This document shows positions 24,269 to 29,078 of a DNA stretch of 29,078 bases, in pieces. A program made the position numbers and the translations under genes. A model generated the notes under the pieces. The model had not been told where the DNA came from. It searched no databases and saw only the letters and a program-made list of their open reading frames with translations. Each line of letters starts with the position of its first letter. Positions within the stretch are counted from its first letter, which is position 1. The stretch spans positions 1 to 29,078 of the forward strand of contig CAZPUJ010000478.1 of NCBI GenBank assembly GCA_964589725.1, read 5' to 3'. Origin of the DNA: CAYSHJ01 sp964589725 (GTDB lineage: Bacteria; Planctomycetota; Planctomycetia; Planctomycetales; Planctomycetaceae).

Positions 24269-24326
24269 TTATTAACGGTGTCGATGGCTCCGACGCTAAT
24301 AAATCCTACTTATTGACCGTGTCGAT
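24269..24326. promoter_or_regulatory. Two direct repeats in the divergent control region (candidate GntR operator)
   Basis: TTATTAACGGTGTCGAT (24269-24285) and TTATTGACCGTGTCGAT (24310-24326) agree at 15 of 17 positions and are 41 bases apart start to start, close to four helical turns. AATAA-7 bases-TTATT (24298-24314) forms an inverted repeat with the second copy. They lie between the divergent propeller and GntR genes, and the second overlaps the likely -35 box of the GntR promoter, which fits repression or autoregulation by the GntR protein. Binding is inferred. Confidence 0.5.
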
Positions 24327-24342
24327 TTCAAAGTGGTACATT
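24313..24342 (+). promoter_or_regulatory. Candidate sigma-70 promoter of the GntR-DUF1501 genes
   Basis: TTGACC (24313-24318) is 18 bases before TACATT (24337-24342). Transcription would begin near 24349, just before the ribosome site AAGGAG (24352-24357) and the ATG at 24365. This gives a very short leader. Assigned by eye. Confidence 0.45.
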
Positions 24343-24364
24343 GCCGAACCGAAGGAGACATTAA

Positions 24365-25099
24365 ATGGACGCTGCCGTCCTTAGCTCACGCCCCGCGACC
24401 CAAGTTCGAGAACTTGCTCGGAAGATCCGCCAGCGGATTCAAGCGGAGCGATTAACCGACGGCTCGTTCTTCATGACCGAGGCTCAGCTCGCCGCCGAGT
24501 ACGGTGCGTCGAGGACGGTCACGCGCGAAGCGGTCAGTCGCTTGCAGGCGCTCGGACTTCTGGAGGGACGCAAACGGAAAGGGCTGATCGTTCGGCGTCC
24601 CGATCCGTTGCGGCTGTTTCAAAATAGTTTGCCCTCGCTGATGACCTCGCCCGATGACTGGCGAGACCTTGCTCAACTTCGTTACGCGCTGGAGGTCGGG
24701 GCCATTGAGCTGGCGATTCGAGCTGCCACCGTCGAGCAGATTGAACGGCTTGGTCTGATCGAGCGAGAGCTGGAACAAGCGGTTCTGGAGGACATGGCGT
24801 CGGCTCGCACGGTCGAGCTGGACGTGAAGTTTCACTCGCTGATCCTGGAGATGACCGGATCGCGGCTGATCGCCGGCATGCAGCAAGTCTTGGTGCAATT
24901 CTTCCAGATGATGCCGCGTTCGAAACCGTCCTCGGCCTCGGCGGAACGCATTTGTTGGGAGCATCGCGAACTGCTCGACGCCATTCGCGACCGTGACGTC
25001 GAGCGGGCTCGCGCCATGATCCGGGTCCAGATCCGATCGACGTTGGACGCAGCGAACGAAAACGCTGAGGCTGTCTCGAAGACAGAGAAAGGGGAATGA
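24365..25099 (+). CDS. GntR family transcriptional regulator, FadR/FCD subfamily
   Basis: 244 residues from ATG 24365, with a strong ribosome site (AAGGAG, 7 bases). The N-terminal winged helix (about residues 14-82) contains GSFFMTEAQLAAEYGASRTVTREAVSRLQALGLLEGRKRKGLIV. The C-terminal FCD helical domain (about 98-230) contains LRYALEVGAIELAIRAAT, an LDVKFHSLILEMTGS block with the metal-ligand-type Asp and His, and a late WEHRELLDAIRDRDVERARAMIR. FCD regulators typically sense sugar acids or other carboxylates and repress catabolic genes. The stop overlaps the next ATG (ATGA at 25096-25099), so the DUF1501 gene is translationally coupled. Direct repeats upstream are candidate sites, and the divergent propeller genes are likely targets. 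The effector is unknown. Confidence 0.93.
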   Translation: MDAAVLSSRPATQVRELARKIRQRIQAERLTDGSFFMTEAQLAAEYGASRTVTREAVSRLQALGLLEGRKRKGLIVRRPDPLRLFQNSLPSLMTSPDDWRDLAQLRYALEVGAIELAIRAATVEQIERLGLIERELEQAVLEDMASARTVELDVKFHSLILEMTGSRLIAGMQQVLVQFFQMMPRSKPSSASAERICWEHRELLDAIRDRDVERARAMIRVQIRSTLDAANENAEAVSKTEKGE

Positions 25100-26155
25100 A
25101 CATGCTGCGAGTCCTCGGTTCCGAGAAGCGACTGTGCGATGGAATCACGCACCGCGAATTGATGCGCGTCGGCGGGCTATCGTTGTTTGGCGGGTTGAAT
25201 TGGTCGCGAGCCGCTCAGGCGGCGAACACCGGCGGAGGAACTCGCGGCCCGGCGAAGTCCGTGATCATGTTCAATTTGCTCGGAGGTCCGTCGCATATCG
25301 ATATGGTCGATTTGAAGCCGCAGGCTGCGGTCGAGATCCGCGGCGAGTTCAATCCCATTGCGACATCAGTCCCCGGACTGTCGATCTGCGAGCATCTGCC
25401 GAAGCTCGCGCAGTGGATGCACCGAGCGACTTTGATTCGCACCTTCAGCCACATGTTCAACTCGCATGATCCGCTGCCGATCATGACCGGCTTCACGGAT
25501 GGCAATCCCGCCGCCCAAGCGATGCCGACCGATCCACCGGACATCGGTGCGATCTGCCAGTACCTGGGACTGGGGCCGAGCGACTTGCCGGGTGCCGTCT
25601 GCATGCCGTGCTTTCCCGGATCGGGGCAGATGGGGCATCGTCGGCGCGAGCCTGCTCATCGCGCGACGGCTGGTGGAATCCGGCGTCCCATTCGTCAGCG
25701 TCCATCAAGAAATCTTCGACCATTACGGCCACGCCTACGACATGCACTCGAACAACTTCGGCATGTTGAAGAACCTGAATCTGCCGCTGCTCGATCAAGT
25801 GATCCCCGCGCTGCTGAACGATCTCGATTCGCGCGGACTGCTGGATTCGACGTTGGTCGTCGTCATGGGCGAAATGGGCCGGACTCCCAAGGTCAACGCC
25901 AGCGCCGGCCGCGATCACTGGCCTCAATGCGGATTCAGTTTGCTGTTCGGCGGAGGCGTGAAGCAGGGCTTGGTCCACGGCTCGACCGACGCGATCGGTG
26001 CTTACCCGGCGTCTCATCCGGTCTCGCCCGCCGACTTCGTCGCCACGATTTATCAGTTAATGGGCATCGACCCACACCAAACGGTCTCCGACCACACCGG
26101 CCGCCCGATTCCAATCGCTCACGGAGGAGACCCCGTGCGGGAGATCATTGGGTGA
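25096..26155 (+). pseudogene. DUF1501 family protein broken by a frameshifting internal deletion
   Basis: The first frame runs from ATG 25096 (or ATG 25102, better spaced from GGGG) through DUF1501 blocks SVIMFNLLGGPSHIDMVDLKP, LSICEHLPKLAQWMHRATLIR and SDLPGAVCMPCFPGSGQMG to about 25635. The second frame continues from about 25630 with WGIVGASLLIARRLVESGVPFV, DMHSNNFGMLKNL, MGEMGRTPKVNASAGRDHWP and the normal end, stopping at 26155. Compared with the intact DUF1501 protein at 26318-27742, about 100 residues between the two pieces are missing, so this is a deletion of roughly 300 bp or more that also shifts frame, not a single-base error. In the first frame the product would read nonsense to 26187. 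The N-terminus (HRELMRVGGLSLFGG) is a degenerate Tat-like signal. Probably non-functional unless the junction is an assembly error. Confidence 0.85.
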
Positions 26156-26168
26156 CCCATGTAATCTC

Positions 26169-26232
26169 ATCAGCCGCGCGGCGCTAGCCCCGGTTGCTGA
26201 AAAACCGGACGCTAGCACGTTCCGGCTGATCA
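26169..26232. repeat. Palindromic repeat, family B, copy 2 (imperfect)
   Basis: Left arm ATCAGCCG...GCTAGC...CCGGTT (26169-26195) and right arm AACCGG...GCTAGC...CGGCTGAT (26203-26232) pair over the outer 8 bases, GCTAGC and the inner CCGGTT; the left arm has diverged between them. The right arm closely matches the element at 9952-10032 (ACGCTAGC, CGTTCCGGCT). It begins 13 bases after the stop of the broken DUF1501 gene, again directly behind a gene end. Confidence 0.8.
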
Positions 26233-26317
26233 AAAATCGGTTCGCTGAATAATCCCAGCTAGCCCACGGTTCCCACGACTTAAAGAGTTTGAAACAGTTC
26301 CATCGCTGGCGTGAAAC

Positions 26318-27742
26318 ATGGTCACTCCACATCAAATCCTCGGACTCAACAGACGCACGTTTTTGGTGGCGTCGAGCGTTGGGGTTGCCGGTCAGGCATT
26401 CGGGCGGTCGGCTCAGGCTGAGACCGCGGTGAAGTCGGCGAGCGGGCGACCGACGGCGAAGTCGACCATCCTGTTTTTCCTTTGTGGCGGCGCTTCACAT
26501 CTCGATATGTGGGATTTGAAGCCCGACGCGCCGCTGGAATATCGCGGGCCGTTTCAACCGATCGCTACGTCAGCGCCAGGCGTGCGACTTTCGGAGCACC
26601 TTCCGCTGCTGGCGAAGCAGGCTCACCACATCGCGCTCATCAATTCTGTCGGAGCGACGGTCAACACCAATGACCATCATGCCGGCTACTACCACAACCT
26701 GACCGGGCATGTACCCGATCCTACGTTCTTGACCCAAGGGAATAATCGCACTCCGTACCCTGACGACTGGCCCTACATGGGTTGTGTTGTCGCGGCGAAG
26801 CGTCCGCAGCGCACCGGAATGCCCAATGCAGTCACTTTGCCCTACAAGCCGAGCCAAGCTCCCTATACCCGCCCAGGACAGTTCGCCGCTCGGTTGGGCA
26901 TCAAGCACGATCCGCTGTATGTCTTGGGACGTCGGGACAAGCCGACCGAGTTTCGGGCACCTGACCTTGTCCTGTCGGCCGACGTGCCCGGAAGGCGATT
27001 CGGCATGCGGAAGGAGTTGCTGTCGGGACTCGACAACGTCCGGCGCGATCTCGATCAGTTTGCCGCAGTCCAAACCTGGAACAGTCAGCAGGAGCGAGCA
27101 ATTTCACTGCTGACGTCCGCCGCGACGACGGCAGCCTTCGACGTCTCTCGCGAGAAGCCCGAATCGATCGCCCGATACGGTGCCACGATCAACGGCATGA
27201 GCCTCCTGGCCGCACGCCGACTCGTCGAATCCGGCGTGCCGTTCGTGACCGTCTTCTGGTCCGAGGAAGATGAAAAGATTGCCAAGAAGTGCCTCAGCGG
27301 CGGCGGGTGGGATACGCACGGCAACAACTTCGGTTGTTTGAAAGACGATCTGCTACCCGAGTTCGACCGCGGGTTCTCGGCTCTCATTGAAGACTTGGCG
27401 GATCGCGGAATGCTGAATGAAACCTTGCTGATGATCACCAGCGAAATGGGACGCAAACCGAAGATCGGCGACCCACGATCGGGAGGCGTCACTGGAGCTG
27501 GCCGCGACCATTGGACGCACTGTCTCACCGATGTGCTTGCCGGCGGCGGCATCCGAGGCGGTCAGACTTACGGAGCAAGTGACCGCTACGGCGAATACCC
27601 AGCCACACGCCCGGTCACTCCGGCGGACGTCACCAAGACCGTCTATCACGCGATGGACATCCACAACCTGGAGGCGTTCGACAATCAGAACCGACCATAC
27701 AACCTGCTCGACGAAGGCAAGCCGCTGGTCGAGCTGTTCTGA
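26318..27742 (+). CDS. DUF1501 family protein, intact (Tat-exported)
   Basis: 474 residues from ATG 26318; no good ribosome site is visible. The Tat signal is LNRRTFLVASSVGVAG. Typical DUF1501 blocks follow: STILFFLCGGASHLDMWDLKP, VRLSEHLPLLAKQAHHIALI, DHHAGYYHNLTGHVPDP, MSLLAARRLVESGVPFVTV, GGGWDTHGNNFGCL, SEMGRKPKIGDP, GAGRDHWTHCL and the C-terminal PVTPADVTKTVYHAMDI. The family has an alkaline-phosphatase-like fold and an unsettled role in planctomycetes. It lies 13 bp before the shortened PQQ/EF-hand gene, so the two are probably cotranscribed. It is only moderately similar to the first DUF1501 protein of the window and closer in layout to the broken copy just upstream, from which it may derive by an old duplication. 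Confidence 0.93.
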   Translation: MVTPHQILGLNRRTFLVASSVGVAGQAFGRSAQAETAVKSASGRPTAKSTILFFLCGGASHLDMWDLKPDAPLEYRGPFQPIATSAPGVRLSEHLPLLAKQAHHIALINSVGATVNTNDHHAGYYHNLTGHVPDPTFLTQGNNRTPYPDDWPYMGCVVAAKRPQRTGMPNAVTLPYKPSQAPYTRPGQFAARLGIKHDPLYVLGRRDKPTEFRAPDLVLSADVPGRRFGMRKELLSGLDNVRRDLDQFAAVQTWNSQQERAISLLTSAATTAAFDVSREKPESIARYGATINGMSLLAARRLVESGVPFVTVFWSEEDEKIAKKCLSGGGWDTHGNNFGCLKDDLLPEFDRGFSALIEDLADRGMLNETLLMITSEMGRKPKIGDPRSGGVTGAGRDHWTHCLTDVLAGGGIRGGQTYGASDRYGEYPATRPVTPADVTKTVYHAMDIHNLEAFDNQNRPYNLLDEGKPLVELF

Positions 27743-27755
27743 AGGGAGAGTCCGC

Positions 27756-28463
27756 ATGAAAAACCTGAGCCGCAGCGGTTGTTCTCCCGTTCGTACCGCG
27801 AACATCTCGGCGAGCCTGCTGCTGACGCTGGTGATCTTCCCGACGCCGTTCTTCGTCTTCAAGTGGGGGCCGGGGATGTCGCCGGTGCTGTCTCGCGACT
27901 TGGTGTTGTTCTGCCAGGACGACAATCTCGATCCCACCCTCTCGGCCTTTGACAAAGTCACGGGCAAGTTGCGTTGGCAGGACGAGCGACTCGACATGGC
28001 GGTGAATTACTCGCACCCGGTCATCTGCACGGTGGACGGTCGCGATGAGATCGTGGTGGCGGGGACCGGCCAGTTGATCGGCTACGACCCCCAGTTCGGT
28101 AAGCGTCGCTGGTTTGCGAAGGTCATGCTGCGAAATATCAAGACGACGCCCGTTTGTTTAGACGGTGTGGTTTACATCTCGGTGCAAAGTGGCGCGATCG
28201 CCAATCAATGGCTGGCATCCGTCGACCGCGACGAGAAAGCCGGAAACAACGACAACAAGCTCGACAAGGCGGAGATTCAACGGTTCGTGGGCAAGCAGCC
28301 GATCCCGGAAGCGTTTTTCAAGAAGACGTTCGATCGCGGCGACCTCAACCAAGACGGATTCCTGGAAGGACGCGAGTTGGATGTCGCGTTCCTTCATCCC
28401 GACAACTTCGCCGGAGCCGATTTCAAAGTGACCGGCGACGCGGCCGCAGGCAATAAGCCGTGA
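27756..28463 (+). pseudogene. PQQ-like beta-propeller protein with EF-hands, shortened at both ends
   Basis: ATG 27756 follows a good ribosome site (GGGAG) and encodes 235 residues. Residues 1-32 are a signal-peptide-like start (ISASLLLTLVIFPTPFF). From about residue 35 the text jumps into the middle of a PQQ propeller: FKWGPGMSPVLSRDLVLFCQDD, AFDKVTGKLRWQDERLDMAVNYSHPV, VVAGTGQLIGYDP. Two calcium-binding EF-hand loops follow, near 157-170 and 196-207 (DLNQDGFLEGRE). The protein stops at GDAAAGNKP. Family members normally open with a WPxWRGP propeller part and continue with more blades after the EF-hands; both parts are missing. I infer an in-frame deletion near 27850 and a second one at about 28456, where the last residues of another gene begin. 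It is unlikely to form a closed propeller. Confidence 0.75.
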
Positions 28464-28521
28464 TCGACTCCACTTCGTGCTCCGCGACGACGATTTGTTC
28501 TCGTTTCAATTCACCGACTGA
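28456..28521 (+). pseudogene. Last 21 residues of a GH32-like propeller protein
   Basis: Read in the frame that starts at 28456, the bases encode RDRLHFVLRDDDLFSFQFTD and a TGA. This matches the C-terminal end of the exported propeller protein at 21518-23134 (VRVRFVLRDADLYSFQFRD). It directly adjoins, and overlaps by a few bases, the truncated end of the PQQ/EF-hand gene, with no start codon of its own. It is therefore the tail of a lost gene. Confidence 0.72.
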
Positions 28522-28592
28522 GTTTTGCGATCTGTATTGGCCACCGTGCGGAGACAGGACAGACCACATTGACGCTTCGGAAAGTGAACACG

Positions 28593-28739
28593 ATGCAAAA
28601 TCCTGCACGATGGTTGGTGCCTCGTCTGCTGAGCGGCTGGTGGCTGTGTGACTCTGGCGAAGCGGTGGCGCATCACGGCATCCTCATGAACTTCATGAAT
28701 GCCCACCAGCCGGAAGCGGACGTTCTCCAGGATTTCTAA
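28593..28739 (+). CDS. Short ORF of 48 codons, unrecognised
   Basis: ATG 28593 to TAA 28739, preceded by GGAAAGTG. The product starts MQNPARWLVPRLLSGWWLC, which resembles the beginning of a signal peptide, and ends MNAHQPEADVLQDF. The hydrophobic part is short, followed by a hydrophilic end. It may be another joined remnant (start of an exported protein plus end of a different one), in line with its neighbours, or a genuine small protein. No family is recognised. Confidence 0.3.
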   Translation: MQNPARWLVPRLLSGWWLCDSGEAVAHHGILMNFMNAHQPEADVLQDF

Positions 28740-28778
28740 CGCAAGATGACCGCAACTCCGACGTCACCGCGGCGGCGC

Positions 28779-28801
28779 TGTCACTATAAGGCTAGTGAAC
28801 A
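28779..28801. promoter_or_regulatory. Inverted repeat upstream of the Tat-exported propeller gene
   Basis: TGTCACTA (28779-28786) and TAGTGAACA (28793-28801) are inverted with one unpaired base, around TAAGGC. It lies 18 bases before the ATG at 28820. It could be a regulator site or part of a promoter (TATAAG-like bases at 28785-28790). Weak evidence. Confidence 0.3.
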
Positions 28802-28819
28802 CATGCTAGGAACCACTCG

Positions 28820-29078
28820 ATGAAATCGAATCGTCGCCAGTTTATTCAGGCCGCAGGAACCGCGGGAGCGGCGCTGTTGACTTTGCAGACCGCGTCGGCC
28901 GACCATACCGCCGCGCCAGCCGCCAATCGGACCGCGCCGGCGGACGAGGTGCCGTTCACGACGGAGTTGTTCCTCGACAACCAACTGCTGGAAGCGACGC
29001 CTGGCGTGTCGCGGAAGCTGCACCCGGCCAAGAAGCACTTGCTGAATCCCGTGATCCGGCCGGAGCGCTGGTGCGAGG
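28820..29078 (+). CDS. Tat-exported propeller protein (GH32-like family), N-terminal part (cut by window edge)
   Basis: ATG 28820 with AGGA 8 bases upstream; 86 residues are visible before the right edge. The start is a Tat signal (SNRRQFIQAAGTAGAALL). After an Ala/Pro-rich linker, ELFLDNQLLEATPGVSRKLHPAKKHLLNPVI matches the beginning of the exported propeller family represented at 21518-23134 (RELFVDDALIERL...LRLHHP). It is thus the third family member in the window, using the Tat instead of the Sec route. It lies behind the remnant of a relative at 28456-28521. Function as for the family: probable glycan-binding or hydrolysing enzyme. Confidence 0.75.
   Translation, partial: MKSNRRQFIQAAGTAGAALLTLQTASADHTAAPAANRTAPADEVPFTTELFLDNQLLEATPGVSRKLHPAKKHLLNPVIRPERWCE

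Noticed and set aside
24365..26155. GntR plus DUF1501 as a new two-gene defence or signalling system
   Set aside because: Both are ordinary families and the DUF1501 gene is broken; the coupling is better explained as normal catabolic regulation.
26233..26317. Possible promoter before the intact DUF1501 gene
   Set aside because: No convincing -35/-10 pair or ribosome site could be found by eye.
1..29078. CRISPR arrays, tRNA, rRNA, transposases, phage or toxin-antitoxin genes
   Set aside because: None seen. The repeats are isolated palindromes without regular spacers, and no recombinase-like protein is encoded.

Overview
The window looks like a chromosomal piece of a Planctomycetes bacterium, most likely of the Pirellulales type. 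The evidence is the gene content: a planctomycete cytochrome (PSCyt/DUF1549/DUF1553) protein overlapping a DUF1501 protein, two further DUF1501 genes, a type I sulfatase, several PQQ-like beta-propeller proteins, an EF-hand PQQ protein, and palindromic repeats, one of which encodes the GIGFQPV...RLEAYPT peptide common in planctomycete proteins. No rRNA, tRNA, CRISPR array, transposase or phage gene was seen. Lineage is inferred from protein families only.

Layout. Everything from 1 to 24208 is coded on the minus strand and everything from 24365 to the end on the plus strand, with one divergent regulatory gap at 24209-24364. Reading the minus strand in its own direction: a cytosolic and an exported five-bladed-propeller (GH32/GH43-like) protein 9 bp apart (24208-21518); a patch of gene fragments (21485-20469: PhyH start, ECF sigma start, end of a larger protein); an acyltransferase-3 protein carrying an ankyrin insert and losing its C-terminus (20441); a two-haem-site cytochrome missing its N-terminus (18925-16997); a PQQ-propeller protein (17000-15606); an HlyD/MacA-type adaptor (15609-14101); a MacB-type permease (14025-12670); an iduronate-2-sulfatase-like sulfatase (12523-10961); an IclR regulator with a good promoter and operator (10816-10031); the PSCyt/DUF1501 pair (9889-4309); a 1244-residue secreted metallopeptidase-like/DUF2341/LamG/sialate-O-acetylesterase protein (4235-501); and the start of another PQQ protein (368 to the edge). 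The plus strand carries a GntR/FCD regulator, a DUF1501 gene broken by an internal deletion, an intact DUF1501 gene, a shortened PQQ/EF-hand protein, the last residues of a propeller protein, a 48-codon ORF, and the start of a Tat-exported propeller protein.

Function. The set reads as a polysaccharide-scavenging and surface-exported catabolic region: sulfatase and O-acetylesterase remove ester groups, the propeller proteins resemble glycoside hydrolases, and the DUF1501/PSCyt/PQQ proteins are exported planctomycete families without settled biochemical roles. IclR and GntR regulators probably tie expression to a sugar- or acid-derived effector. Several genes are tightly coupled: ATGA overlaps join cytochrome to PQQ to HlyD, and GntR to DUF1501; PSCyt and DUF1501 overlap by 11 bp.

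Most unusual. From about 18.9 to 28.5 kb at least six places join the beginning of one recognisable gene to the end or middle of another (or of itself), always on the same strand and usually out of frame: ~18.92, ~20.94, ~21.34, ~25.63, ~27.85 and ~28.46 kb. This is either a run of real internal deletions (gene decay) or an assembly artefact; raw reads would decide. A second theme is three families of 65-80 bp palindromic repeats, one inserted in frame inside the esterase gene. No complete new defence or mobile system was recognised.
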